From contig CAZULM010000007.1 of the NCBI GenBank assembly GCA_964621185.1, positions 100,967-164,966 of the forward strand: DNA of 64,000 bases. The letters run 5' to 3'. The stretch is from M3007 sp964621185 (GTDB taxonomy: Bacteria > Bacteroidota > Bacteroidia > Chitinophagales > Saprospiraceae). A model generated the notes under the pieces. It was not told the origin of the DNA and made no database searches. It saw only the letters and a list, made by a program, of their open reading frames with translations. Of the stretch, positions 34,111-43,046 are shown one piece after another; the first letter of the stretch is position 1; every line of letters starts with the position of its first letter. The translations under genes were made by a program, and so were the position numbers.

Positions 34111-34989
34111 ATGCTCGAACTTCCCATCATAGACAAAAATGCCGAAGCGCGGCCCAAGCGGCCCGAATGGCTCAAAGTGCGCCTACCCATGGGCGAAAAC
34201 TACCGCAACGTGCGCAACATCGTGGACGAATACAAGCTGCACACGATCTGTCAAAGCGGGAGTTGCCCCAACATGGGCGAGTGCTGGGGCGCCGGCACGG
34301 CCACCTTTATGATCTTGGGAAATGTTTGCACCCGTTCCTGCTCGTTCTGCGCTGTAAAAACCGGCCGCCCGAACGAATACGACGAAGATGAGCCGCGCCG
34401 TGTCGCCGAGGCCATCTGGCTGATGAAGGTGAAGCACGCCGTCATCACCTCCGTCAACCGAGACGAGTTGAAAGACCGGGGCGCCGAGATATGGTATCAA
34501 ACGGTGCGGGCAGTGAAGGAACTCAGCCCGGATACCACCATCGAGACGCTGATCCCCGACACAAAAGCAAACTGGGAAGCCCTGGAGCGCATGATCTCTG
34601 CCGGACAGGAAGTGGTGAGCCACAACATGGAAACTGTGCCGCGCCTGTATCGAAAAGTGCGTCCCCAGGCCAAATACGAACGCAGCCTTGAACAAATACA
34701 GCGCATCAAGCACTTCGGCAAGCGCACCAAAACCGGCATCATGGTCGGCCTGGGCGAAACGCCTGATGAAGTTTACCAGGCGATGGACGACCTGGTGGCG
34801 CATGGCTGCGACATCCTTACCCTCGGCCAATACTTGCAGCCGACCAAGATGCACCTGGAAGTAGCAGAATATGTGCACCCCGACCAGTTTGCCGAGTACA
34901 AAGCAGTAGGGCTGCAAAAAGGCCTCAAATACGTGGAAAGCGGGCCGCTGGTGCGCTCGAGCTACCATGCGGAGCGGCATGTCTTTTGA
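34111..34989 (+). CDS. lipA: Lipoyl synthase
   Basis: 292 residues, radical SAM enzyme that inserts two sulphurs into octanoyl groups on lipoyl domains. Auxiliary cluster ligands appear in ICQSGSCPNMGECW and the radical SAM cluster in NVCTRSCSFCAVKTGRP (CxxxCxxC). The C-terminal RSSY motif (VRSSYHAERH) is present. Start at 34111 (MLELPIIDKN) is preferred; the earlier ATG at 34054 overlaps the cytochrome gene. Confidence 0.96.
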   Translation: MLELPIIDKNAEARPKRPEWLKVRLPMGENYRNVRNIVDEYKLHTICQSGSCPNMGECWGAGTATFMILGNVCTRSCSFCAVKTGRPNEYDEDEPRRVAEAIWLMKVKHAVITSVNRDELKDRGAEIWYQTVRAVKELSPDTTIETLIPDTKANWEALERMISAGQEVVSHNMETVPRLYRKVRPQAKYERSLEQIQRIKHFGKRTKTGIMVGLGETPDEVYQAMDDLVAHGCDILTLGQYLQPTKMHLEVAEYVHPDQFAEYKAVGLQKGLKYVESGPLVRSSYHAERHVF

Positions 34990-35022
34990 GGTTTCAGCCG
35001 GTTATTTCCACACGTTACTTTT

Positions 35023-35101
35023 GTTTCTCACAACGGCACGACGACAAGAACCTAAAGCGGCTGAAATCAGGTCGTTGTGTCGTCGTGCCGTCGTGAGAAA
35101 C
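35023..35101. terminator. Inverted repeat between convergent lipA and DUF4394 genes
   Basis: Arms GTTTCTCACAACGGCACGAC.. (35023-35047) and its complement (35075-35101) pair over about 25 bp with two or three mismatches. A second, nested pair TTTCAGCCG/CGGCTGAAA overlaps at 34992-35000 and 35056-35065. It could be a bidirectional terminator. Confidence 0.6.
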
Positions 35102-35105
35102 CTTG

Positions 35106-37484
35106 TTATTTTCGCTGCACCACAAATCGCTTCACCGCTCGCGTGCCATCCACAGCCTTTACTTCTAATAGGTAAATACCGTTTGCCAGCGATTCTGGCA
35201 AATTCAGGGCCACCGTGCCGTTCCCTGCTTCCAGGGCCAATTGCTGCACCAACTGCCCGGTCGCGCTGATGATCGACAAGTTGAGCTGTTGGGTATCCCA
35301 ATCGTTGAGCTCTACAAATATTTGGCCGCTGCTGGGGTTCGGGTAAAGGTTCAGACCACTTTTTGCATAAACAGTGTTTTCTGAACGGGCATCAGGTTCC
35401 TCATCACCTTTCAAGTTTGCAAACGGCTGCACCGGGCAATTGTAGGTGTTGAGGTACACCTCGTTCCCAGTGCCGTCATTCAGCCTGGCAAACGCCTTGA
35501 TGTACACCACATCGGTGATTTTGGGCAAGGTATATTCAAAGATATCGCTTTGCCCGTTGGCCAAACCCGTGCCGTTCGTTTTAAACCGGATGGAATAGAA
35601 CGGGCTGAAATTCGGGTTGCGCACGGCATATTGGCGGGTGCTTGGGGCGTTGTAGGTAGCGCCTTCGCCGGGGCTGCTGGCCACTACGCCTTTGGGAAGG
35701 GCAAAGGCCACAAAGTTGAGGGCTGATGCGTTGGTATTTGTCACCCGAATGCGGTATGTCTCGTTTCCGGCGGCGTTTTTGCGCACCGAAATCAGTTCAA
35801 AGCGCACACCGCCGATCATATTTTCATCGCAGGCAGTTTCTGCAGGCGCTACCGTGATGGCGGCGGCGATGTCGGTCACCGCGATGCCGTTGCCTATTTT
35901 CCCAACCAAGGTTGCTGCCCCGGTGCTGAGGTTGATGGTATATAGGTTGTCGCTGGTAGCGGCGCCGACATTGGCTGCGAAATAGGCAGTGTTGGTTCCG
36001 GTTGCCAGGTCGTAGTAGATATCGAGGTCGGCACTGGGATCAGAGAGGTTCACCATGATGCCCGAAGCGCCGATGGTGTTGAGGGTGCCGTTGTTGGGCG
36101 GGATTTGCGAGGCGAAGATGTTGAGGGTGTCGTCGTAGTCGTACAGGGTAGTGGTAGCGGCGCCGTTGAAGCTGTTGGTGTAGGCGGCGGCGCCGATCGA
36201 CGGGTTGGCGCCCGCATTGGGCCCCGCGTAGGCTAAGGAACCATCGGTAGCCGCGATGGCGCCGGTGACAGGGTGCATGCGGTAGTTGGAATTGTTGCTG
36301 CCCATCACCCGGATGCGATCTACGGTCGGGTTGAAGTCGAAACTCACCTTGCCCATGCCCGCTGCCAGCATCACGGGCGCTGTGCCGATGGCCGTGGCGG
36401 CCCCCGTGGCGGGATTGATGGTGTACAACCTGGCTTCGCCGGTGCCATTGTTGTAGCCAATGGCGTAAAGCTCGCCCGTAGCAGGGCGGGAATCGAGGCC
36501 GGAAAGGGCTTGGCCGGCGGTAATGCCCGTAACGGCTACGATAGACCGAATGGAGCCCGGCAAATTTGAATCAAAAGAAATAAGGTTATTGCCGGTGGTC
36601 AGGGCGTACAACAAATTGCCCGTCAGCGCGGGCGTTGCCGGCGCGTCTATGGCCACGGCGATGTCGCGCAGCGGGATGCCGACCGACCCGACCATCGTGG
36701 CCGCGCCTGTCGTGAGGTCGATGGTGAAGAGGTCGTCATTGATGGAAGCCCCGGTATTGGCTGCCAAATAAGCTATGTTGCGGGCCATTGCCGCGTCAAA
36801 AGTGATGTCGAGGTCAAGCGATTGGTCGATGGCGTTCAGGGTAAGCCCGGTGCCGCCGATGGTGTTGAGGGTGCCGTTGTTGGGCGGTATCTGGCTCACC
36901 AGCGCGTTGAGCGCGATGTCGATGTTGTACAAAGTGGTGGAAGTGGTGCCAATATAGCTGTTGGTATAGGCAGAAGCGCCAACGCCCGGGTCGGCCCCGG
37001 CATTGACGTCCCCGGCAGCATAAGCTAAGTTGCCGTCGGTGGCTACAACAGCCCCGGTCACGGGGTGCATCCGGTAGTTGGAATTGTCGGCGCCCGTCAC
37101 CCGGATGCGGTCAACCGTGGGGTTGAAATCGAAGCCAATGTCCATGATGTTGGGATTCAGCATGACGGAGCCGGACCCTACCGGCGTGGCAACGGCATTC
37201 GTGCGGTTGATGGTGTACAATTGGGCAGCACCGGTAACAGAGTTATAGCCAAGGCCGTACAACTGCCCGGTGTTGGGGCGAAAATCCAGCCCCATCAGGG
37301 CATGGCCGGGAATGAGGCCCGTGATTTGGGCCGATTGGGTCAAGACTCCCGGGTTGGAGGCTTGGAAAGCAACCAATTTGTCGCCAGAGAGGCCATAAAT
37401 AGTTTGTGCGGCAGCTTGGTTGAAAAGGAACAGGATAAATGTGAAGGCGAGCGTGAAAGCCCAGTGGCGTGGTAAGTTTTTCAT
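35106..37484 (-). CDS. Secreted DUF4394 repeat protein with T9SS type A tail
   Basis: 792 residues. Signal peptide to about residue 26 (FNQAAAQ). Two tandem DUF4394 domains (about 27-280 and 290-535), each with GLDxRPxTGxLYxxGYN, FDFNPTVDRIRV and SNYRMHPVTGA motifs; the first is TGADNSNYRMHPVTGAVV and the second MGSNNSNYRMHPVTGAIA. A linker domain (about 545-690) precedes the C-terminal type A sorting signal (LNLYPNPSSGQIFVE ... GIYLLEVKAVDGTRAVKRFVV). The protein is exported by the T9SS and probably cell-surface attached. The function of DUF4394 is unknown. Confidence 0.88.
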   Translation of the reverse strand: MKNLPRHWAFTLAFTFILFLFNQAAAQTIYGLSGDKLVAFQASNPGVLTQSAQITGLIPGHALMGLDFRPNTGQLYGLGYNSVTGAAQLYTINRTNAVATPVGSGSVMLNPNIMDIGFDFNPTVDRIRVTGADNSNYRMHPVTGAVVATDGNLAYAAGDVNAGADPGVGASAYTNSYIGTTSTTLYNIDIALNALVSQIPPNNGTLNTIGGTGLTLNAIDQSLDLDITFDAAMARNIAYLAANTGASINDDLFTIDLTTGAATMVGSVGIPLRDIAVAIDAPATPALTGNLLYALTTGNNLISFDSNLPGSIRSIVAVTGITAGQALSGLDSRPATGELYAIGYNNGTGEARLYTINPATGAATAIGTAPVMLAAGMGKVSFDFNPTVDRIRVMGSNNSNYRMHPVTGAIAATDGSLAYAGPNAGANPSIGAAAYTNSFNGAATTTLYDYDDTLNIFASQIPPNNGTLNTIGASGIMVNLSDPSADLDIYYDLATGTNTAYFAANVGAATSDNLYTINLSTGAATLVGKIGNGIAVTDIAAAITVAPAETACDENMIGGVRFELISVRKNAAGNETYRIRVTNTNASALNFVAFALPKGVVASSPGEGATYNAPSTRQYAVRNPNFSPFYSIRFKTNGTGLANGQSDIFEYTLPKITDVVYIKAFARLNDGTGNEVYLNTYNCPVQPFANLKGDEEPDARSENTVYAKSGLNLYPNPSSGQIFVELNDWDTQQLNLSIISATGQLVQQLALEAGNGTVALNLPESLANGIYLLEVKAVDGTRAVKRFVVQRK

Positions 37485-37679
37485 AAAATTGGATATTGAT
37501 GTTGGTTAGAGATAAGCATTGAGATTGTGCAAGGCGCCCAAACCGGGCGCGCGAAAACAATTTGCATTAACCTAAAAAAGATTGACGGAAGGCCAATGAG
37601 GGATACTTACGAATCTGGTTGCCGGATGGTTTTAAGGCCCGCTGTTTTTTTGTGTGCTTTGGCTGGAGGCAATCACATC

Positions 37680-37731
37680 GGGCTAGTGCCGCCTCAATTC
37701 TCAAGGCATTCGCCAGATGCGGCACTAGCCC
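37680..37731. repeat. REP-like hairpin GGGCTAGTGCCGC
   Basis: GGGCTAGTGCCGC (37680-37692) and GCGGCACTAGCCC (37719-37731) are perfect 13-bp arms. It lies in the divergent region 37485-37843, which holds no gene. Confidence 0.85.
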
Positions 37732-37843
37732 CCCAAAAAAAATTCACCTAAAAAAACCAAGCCCCCTTTCCCTTCGTAAGTGATGTTGTCCCCGCCAAAA
37801 ACAAACACCGCAACACTCACAACTTTTAAATCAACATCCAATC

Positions 37844-38398
37844 ATGAATCTGTCAATCAAAAATTTCGCCCTTTCTTTTTTCCTCGCAGCTGTAACGGTT
37901 TCGCTCAGTGCCCAAGGCACCGTCATGGTAGGCGGTGAAGCCATGTTTCCCAAGAAAAACGTGGTTGAAAACGCCGTGAACTCAAAAGCCCATACCACAC
38001 TGGTGGCTGCGGTAAGCGCCGCAGGCCTGGTAGAAACCTTGAAAGGCAATGGCCCGTTCACGGTGTTCGCCCCCGTCAACGATGCTTTCGAGAACTTGCC
38101 TGCCGGCACCGTCGAAACGCTGCTGAAGCCAGAAAACAAAGCTACCCTGACCAAAGTGCTCACCTATCACGTGGTCGCGGGCAAGTACGACTTCAAAGCC
38201 CTTTCAAAAATGATCAAAAAAGGCGACAACAAGCTTAAAACCGTCAGCGGCGGCACCCTCACCTTCGTGATGAACGGCGAGCGCAACATCATGGTAAAAG
38301 ACGAAAATGGCAATACCGCCAACATCAACACTTACGATGTGTACCAGTCGAACGGGGTTATCCAATCCATAGACGCTGTGTTGCTGCCAAAAATGTAA
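37844..38398 (+). CDS. Secreted fasciclin-domain protein
   Basis: 184 residues. Signal peptide ends near SLSAQ (residue 23). One fasciclin (FAS1) domain at about 45-182, with the H1 motif GPFTVFAPVNDAFENLP and the H2-like YHVVAGKYDF, then IQSIDAVLLP. Known: FAS1 domains mediate adhesion in many organisms; the bacterial role is unclear. It has no T9SS tail and no lipobox, so it is probably periplasmic or secreted. A strong hairpin follows the stop. Confidence 0.9.
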   Translation: MNLSIKNFALSFFLAAVTVSLSAQGTVMVGGEAMFPKKNVVENAVNSKAHTTLVAAVSAAGLVETLKGNGPFTVFAPVNDAFENLPAGTVETLLKPENKATLTKVLTYHVVAGKYDFKALSKMIKKGDNKLKTVSGGTLTFVMNGERNIMVKDENGNTANINTYDVYQSNGVIQSIDAVLLPKM

Positions 38399-38418
38399 AT
38401 CGAACAAGTGGCTTTTAT

Positions 38419-38448
38419 GCCCCGCAGGTTTTCGCAAGCCTGCGGGGC
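38419..38448 (+). terminator. Terminator hairpin after the fasciclin gene
   Basis: GCCCCGCAGG (38419-38428) and CCTGCGGGGC (38439-38448) are perfect 10-bp arms with a 10-base loop, 20 bases after the stop and followed by TTTGG. Confidence 0.75.
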
Positions 38449-38564
38449 TTTGGCCAAGGGAATCACAACGCGATCCACAAGCCCTTATCATTCAGTAAAG
38501 AAAACGGTGGAATTCGTACAAGGCCATCTCGGGGAAGTCTCGGGGTGGCTTTTTTGGGCTTCGC

Positions 38565-38776
38565 CCAAAAACATAGGGCGATGCCCCATGTTGGTGATGT
38601 CGCCCCTTTGGGGCTAGTGCCGCGTCCGGTAAATGCCCCGTGAATTGGCGTGGCAGATTTTTTGTTCATCAAGGCGTGAGGAGGGCGCAATGCGGGACAT
38701 TGTAACCGACGAACAACGCAGAGTAACGGAAAATATGGCCGTCGATTCATGGGTCATTTACCGGACGCGGCACTAG
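38565..38776. repeat. REP-like palindromes and a 163-bp element with 22-bp inverted ends
   Basis: CATAGGGCGATGCCCCATG and GCCCCTTTGGGGC lie at 38571-38613. From 38614, CTAGTGCCGCGTCCGGTAAA begins a perfect 22-bp inverted repeat with 38755-38776. The enclosed 119 bp are non-coding. The right end fuses with more of the same to form the palindrome GCGGCACTAGTGCCGC (38768-38783). No gene was found in 38399-39007. Confidence 0.85.
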
Positions 38777-38914
38777 TGCCGCATCTGGTACTGGGAATCG
38801 GTTTCCCTTGGTTGGCGTTCGGGTGCAGACGTCGGATGGGGTTTCGGCTTTTTACAATGGCACAAATTTCACCTTCATTTCCACAGTTTGTGAGCCCAAA
38901 CACGCCATAACCAC

Positions 38915-38922
38915 TACTTTTG
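38915..38922 (+). promoter_or_regulatory. -7 element of ligA
   Basis: TACTTTTG, exact match, with TTTG at 38887-38890 as a possible -33 element 24 bp upstream. The leader of about 80 bases contains ATTATCAAATT words. Confidence 0.5.
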
Positions 38923-38960
38923 CACAGGATGCAGCGCAAGCGCCCTCCCGCAGTGCCGTA

Positions 38961-39004
38961 TCATTATCAAATTCCCTCATTATCAAATTATCACATTAAA
39001 AAAA
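38961..39004 (+). repeat. ATTATCAAATTATC leader words before ligA
   Basis: Words TCATTATCAAATT and ATTATCACATTAAA end three bases before the ligA ATG. The same 20-base string CTCATTATCAAATTATCACA occurs just before trpC. Confidence 0.75.
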
Positions 39005-39007
39005 CGG

Positions 39008-41164
39008 ATGTACACAGCCGAGGAACAACGAAACCTGTACGATCTTTCTAAAAAACTCCTGTACACCCCGCAGGCCGACCTCTTGTCGGAGCCGCCCGCC
39101 GAGCGCGTGGAAGACCTCGCGCGCGTGCTGCGCTACCACGAATGGCGCTACTACGTGGGCAACGACCCCGTCATCAGCGACTTCGAGTACGACCAGCTGT
39201 ACAAACAGCTCCAAACCATCGAAGAAGCCTTCCCCGATTTAGTCACCCCCGATTCTCCGACCCAGCGCGTGGGGAAAGACCTGGTGGAAAACGCCGCCCA
39301 GGTGCCGCACCTCACCCCCATGCTCTCCCTCGACAACAGCTACGATGCCGAGGACTTGAAGGACTTCGACACGTCGGTGAAAAAATTGTGCAAGCTCGAA
39401 GGCGACGCGGACATCGAATACTGCGTGGAACCGAAATACGACGGCGGCACCATTGCCCTGGTGTATGAGAACGACCGCCTCGCGCGCGCGGCCACCCGAG
39501 GCAACGGGTACGTGGGCGACGAGATCACGGCCAATATCCGCACCCTGCGCTCGGTGCCGCTGCAGGCCGCATTTTCAAAAAAAGGCATCGCAAAGGTGGA
39601 GCTGCGCGGCGAAGCCCTCATCAGGAAGGATATTTTTGAAAAGATAAACGCAGCCCGGCAAGCAGCTGGCGAGGCAGTGTTCGCCAACCCCCGCAACGCC
39701 GCCACCGGAGGGCTGCGCATGAAAGACCCCAAAGAAGCCGCCGAGCGCGGGCTGGAAGCTTTCCTGTACCAACTTGGCTATGCCGTGGACAAAGACGGGA
39801 ACAACGTGCTGGAAACCTTCAAAAACCACGACGAGAGCATCCACCTGTTGGAATCGCTTTCCTTCAAAACTCCGCTGGCCAAAACCGGCACCCAACAACA
39901 CCTGCCCGCCACCAAAACCTGTCGGAACATCGCCGAAGTGATCGAATTCTGCCAGGCATGGCAGGAGTTCCGCGACGAATATCCCTACGAGCTCGACGGC
40001 ATGGTGGTGAAAGTGAACAGCCTTGAATTACAGGAAAAATGCGGCGCTACCAGCCACCACCCGCGCTGGGCCATCGCCTTCAAGTTCAAAGCACGACAAG
40101 CCACTACCCGCCTCCGCGATGTGGAATACCAGGTGGGCAAAACCGGCGCCGTGACGCCCGTGGCCAAGCTTGAGCCGGTAGCGCTGGCCGGGGTAACGGT
40201 GCAAAACGTGAGCATGCACAACGAAGAGTTCATCCGCGCCAAGGATATCCGCATCGGCGACCAGGTGCTGGTGGAGCGGGCAGGCGACGTGATCCCCTAC
40301 ATCGTGAAAAGCCTGCCCGAACTGCGCACAGGCGCCGAGCAGGCCATCGTTTATCCCACCCATTGCCCCGTGTGCAACTCAGCGCTGGTTAAGCCGGAAG
40401 ACGAAGCGATATGGCGCTGCGAGAACACCGCCTGCGAAGCACAGGTGCTGGGCCGCATGATCTTCCACACCTCCAAGCACGCCATGGACATCGAAGGGCT
40501 GGGCGCAAGCACCATCGAGCGGTTTTACAAGTTAGGCTGGCTCCACAACATCGCCGACCTGTACCGCCTCGACTACGAAAAAATAGCCCAATTGGAAGGC
40601 TTCGGCGAAAAATCGGCCGCCAACCTGAAAGCCGCAGTGGAAAAAGCCAAACAAAACCCGATCCACCGCCTGTTGCACTCCCTCAGCATCCACCACCTGG
40701 GCCAAAAAGGCTCAAAGTTGTTGGCCGCCGAAATCGAGCATGTGCTAGACCTCAAAGACTGGGATTTGGAAAAATACCAGACCATCAAGGACGTAGGGCC
40801 CGTGCTGGCGCAAAACGTTTATAATTTTTTCCAAACCGAAGCCAACATCGAGCTGTTCCGCACCCTGGAAAGTCTGGGCGTAAACCTGCGACAAACAGAT
40901 GAGGACAAAAAGACCGACGTAAACCTCGACGGCCCGCTGTACGGCAAGACAATATTGTTCACCGGCACCCTCTCCCAAATGACCCGCGAGGAAGCCGCGA
41001 AGCTGGCCGCAAACGCGGGTGCGAGCCTGGCCAGCAGCGTGAGCAAGCACCTCAGCATCTTAGTGGTGGGCGAAAAAGCCGGCTCCAAGCTCAAAAAAGC
41101 ACAGGCGCTGGGCACGGTGGAGATATGGAGCGAGGGGGAGTTTTTGGAGCGGGTTCAGATGTAA
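39008..41164 (+). CDS. ligA: NAD-dependent DNA ligase
   Basis: 718 residues, somewhat longer than the usual 670. Seals nicks in replication and repair using NAD. An Ia domain (HEWRYYVGNDPVISDFEYDQL) precedes the adenylation domain with catalytic Lys143 in EPKYDGG. The OB fold follows, then a four-Cys zinc finger (CPVC ... CENTACEAQ), helix-hairpin-helix repeats and a C-terminal BRCT domain (GKTILFTGTLSQMTREEA). All motifs are intact. It starts after an ATTATCA-word leader. Confidence 0.96.
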   Translation: MYTAEEQRNLYDLSKKLLYTPQADLLSEPPAERVEDLARVLRYHEWRYYVGNDPVISDFEYDQLYKQLQTIEEAFPDLVTPDSPTQRVGKDLVENAAQVPHLTPMLSLDNSYDAEDLKDFDTSVKKLCKLEGDADIEYCVEPKYDGGTIALVYENDRLARAATRGNGYVGDEITANIRTLRSVPLQAAFSKKGIAKVELRGEALIRKDIFEKINAARQAAGEAVFANPRNAATGGLRMKDPKEAAERGLEAFLYQLGYAVDKDGNNVLETFKNHDESIHLLESLSFKTPLAKTGTQQHLPATKTCRNIAEVIEFCQAWQEFRDEYPYELDGMVVKVNSLELQEKCGATSHHPRWAIAFKFKARQATTRLRDVEYQVGKTGAVTPVAKLEPVALAGVTVQNVSMHNEEFIRAKDIRIGDQVLVERAGDVIPYIVKSLPELRTGAEQAIVYPTHCPVCNSALVKPEDEAIWRCENTACEAQVLGRMIFHTSKHAMDIEGLGASTIERFYKLGWLHNIADLYRLDYEKIAQLEGFGEKSAANLKAAVEKAKQNPIHRLLHSLSIHHLGQKGSKLLAAEIEHVLDLKDWDLEKYQTIKDVGPVLAQNVYNFFQTEANIELFRTLESLGVNLRQTDEDKKTDVNLDGPLYGKTILFTGTLSQMTREEAAKLAANAGASLASSVSKHLSILVVGEKAGSKLKKAQALGTVEIWSEGEFLERVQM

Positions 41165-41169
41165 TTGCT

Positions 41170-41177
41170 TACTTTTG
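41170..41177 (+). promoter_or_regulatory. -7 element of the ATPase-TOPRIM pair
   Basis: TACTTTTG, exact TAnnTTTG match, five bases after the ligA stop and 105 bases before the ATPase start. Confidence 0.45.
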
Positions 41178-41282
41178 TCTTGCAATAGATTGCTAGAAAT
41201 AATTCCAGATAGAAATGCTTTGTAAAAACATCACCACTTCAAAACAACAACTTTCGCATTAGAAGCTCATCGCTTTCAAGTT

Positions 41283-42356
41283 ATGATCGATCAAATTACA
41301 TTTGAAAACTATAAATCGATTCCTTCCCTAAAACTTGATTTAGGGCGGGTAAATGTGCTTATTGGTGAAAATGGTTGTGGCAAGACAAATATACTTGAGG
41401 CAATGGCCTTAGGAAGTGCCGCAGAAGCTGGAAATACAGAGGATGAGTTTTTAGCAGCCAGGGGTATTCGTGTTGCAGACCCTCGCATAATGAGGTCAGC
41501 ATTCAAAAAGGAATCTTCTGAAAAAGTGATAGCAATTGGATATACCTTAACCGGTGGGGATTTTGAAAGCTTAAGGTTTATCAATAATACAAACCAGCCT
41601 TTTGCACAATGGGAACTCAGCGCCTCTCAAGGAAACTTCCACGGGGTGAAAGAGTATAAAGACGAAGCGAAGAAACCAGTTTTTACTTATAGTGAGTATA
41701 AAGATTTTAGAATTTTTGCTCCTGAAAGCTATTTTCTGAGAAGGTTTGAAGATGATGCCCAGAATAAACCCCTGGGTGTTCGTGGCGAAGGGCTTTTTAA
41801 GCTTTTGACGACTACCTTGAAAGAGAACCCCGAGAATTTGATTGAGATACAAGAAAGCCTCCAATTAATAGATTGGTTTGACGATTTTGAAATTCCTAAT
41901 GACTTGATCTTTAACGAAAGGCGCCTAAAAATAAGGGATCGATACCTTGATGAGAGCATTCAGTATATTGACCAGCGGAGCAGTAATGAAGGATTTTTGT
42001 ACCTCCTATTTTATGTAACCTTAATCATAAGCCCATATACCCCCAAGTTGTTTGCAATTGATAACATTGATAATGCGCTTAATCCAAAGTTGTGCAGCAA
42101 ACTAATTTCAGAAGTAGCCAGGTTGGCAAAGAAACATGGAAAACAGATTGTTGTAACCGCGCACAATCCCGGGCTCTTGGATGGATTGAACCTGAACGAT
42201 GATGAACAGAGACTTTTTGTTATTTCTCGAAATAAACTTGGCCATACTAAAGCCTTACGTATTCAGAACAAGCCATCCAGCAACGGTCATGAACCAGTCC
42301 GCCTTTCCGAACAATTCTTGCGGGGCTATATTGGGGGCATTCCAACTAACTTTTAA
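41283..42356 (+). CDS. AAA_21-type SMC-like ATPase of a putative defence pair
   Basis: 357 residues. Walker A GENGCGKTN at residues 28-36 follows an SMC/OLD-like start (ITFENYKSI). An ABC-signature-like SSNEGFLYLLFY lies near residue 232 and a switch His in TAHNPGLLDG near 298. The Walker B segment reads KLFAIDNIDNALNP at about residue 256, so the catalytic acidic position after the Asp is Asn instead of Glu; ATP hydrolysis may be slow or use another residue. It is followed after five bases by a TOPRIM-like gene. Known: ATPase-TOPRIM pairs such as OLD and PARIS act in phage defence. The gene is clearly richer in A+T than ligA or the transporter next door, a sign of transfer. A named system was not recognised. 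Confidence 0.8.
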   Translation: MIDQITFENYKSIPSLKLDLGRVNVLIGENGCGKTNILEAMALGSAAEAGNTEDEFLAARGIRVADPRIMRSAFKKESSEKVIAIGYTLTGGDFESLRFINNTNQPFAQWELSASQGNFHGVKEYKDEAKKPVFTYSEYKDFRIFAPESYFLRRFEDDAQNKPLGVRGEGLFKLLTTTLKENPENLIEIQESLQLIDWFDDFEIPNDLIFNERRLKIRDRYLDESIQYIDQRSSNEGFLYLLFYVTLIISPYTPKLFAIDNIDNALNPKLCSKLISEVARLAKKHGKQIVVTAHNPGLLDGLNLNDDEQRLFVISRNKLGHTKALRIQNKPSSNGHEPVRLSEQFLRGYIGGIPTNF

Positions 42357-42361
42357 CGTGC

Positions 42362-43033
42362 ATGAGCAACCCCAGTTTTGGATTGATAGCCGAGGGCCCA
42401 ACGGACCACAAGATACTTGAAAACATCCTCGTTGGCCACTTCAATGACCCTGACCTTGTAATTCGCCCACTTCAGCCAATGCTTGATGCCACAGATTTAG
42501 CACAAAGCTCAGGTGGCTGGACTCAAGTTTTGGCATATTGTAAATCTTCTCTATTTCAAGGCGCTTTTGAACAAAATGAGTTCTTGGTCATACAAATTGA
42601 TACCGATTGCTTGAACGAGAAACCATTTGAGCTAGCGATAAAGCAGCCTGTCGAAAATATTGTAAATCAAGCAGTTGAAAAAATCGAAGCGATGATAGCT
42701 ACAGCTTTCGAGGAGGCTGATTTTGAAAAATATAAATCTAGAATCCTTTACGCCATTTCGGTAGATTCAATTGAGTGTTGGCTATTACCATTGTTCTATT
42801 CTAACCGAGTTGCTGAAAGCACAAACAACTGTTTGCACAAGTTAAACGAACAGCTTGGTAAGGAAAAACTACCCATTGTCAATCCCTATTCGAAGAAACC
42901 TAGACATTATGATCAGCTATCACGCAATTTTTGCAAAAGAAAAAATTTAAAGTTGGCAGCAGGAAAAAATCCGTCGTTAGGAATTTTTGTCAACTCAATT
43001 CCCGATCCAAGTACCGCGTATTTGGAGCCTTGA
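42362..43033 (+). CDS. TOPRIM-like nuclease candidate (DUF4276/RloB-like)
   Basis: 223 residues. A TOPRIM-like acidic set is visible: Glu11 in AEGPTDHKIL, Asp80 and Asp82 in VIQIDTDCL, and Glu138 in VDSIECWLL. The SIECWLL pattern after the DxD is seen in DUF4276/RloB-type proteins. No signal peptide or membrane span. It starts five bases after the ATPase stop, so the two are almost certainly translated together. Inference: a metal-dependent nuclease or effector controlled by the ATPase. The last part (KLAAGKNPSLGIFVNSI) is family-like. Function untested. Confidence 0.72.
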   Translation: MSNPSFGLIAEGPTDHKILENILVGHFNDPDLVIRPLQPMLDATDLAQSSGGWTQVLAYCKSSLFQGAFEQNEFLVIQIDTDCLNEKPFELAIKQPVENIVNQAVEKIEAMIATAFEEADFEKYKSRILYAISVDSIECWLLPLFYSNRVAESTNNCLHKLNEQLGKEKLPIVNPYSKKPRHYDQLSRNFCKRKNLKLAAGKNPSLGIFVNSIPDPSTAYLEP

Positions 43034-43046
43034 CTTTTTGGGAAAA

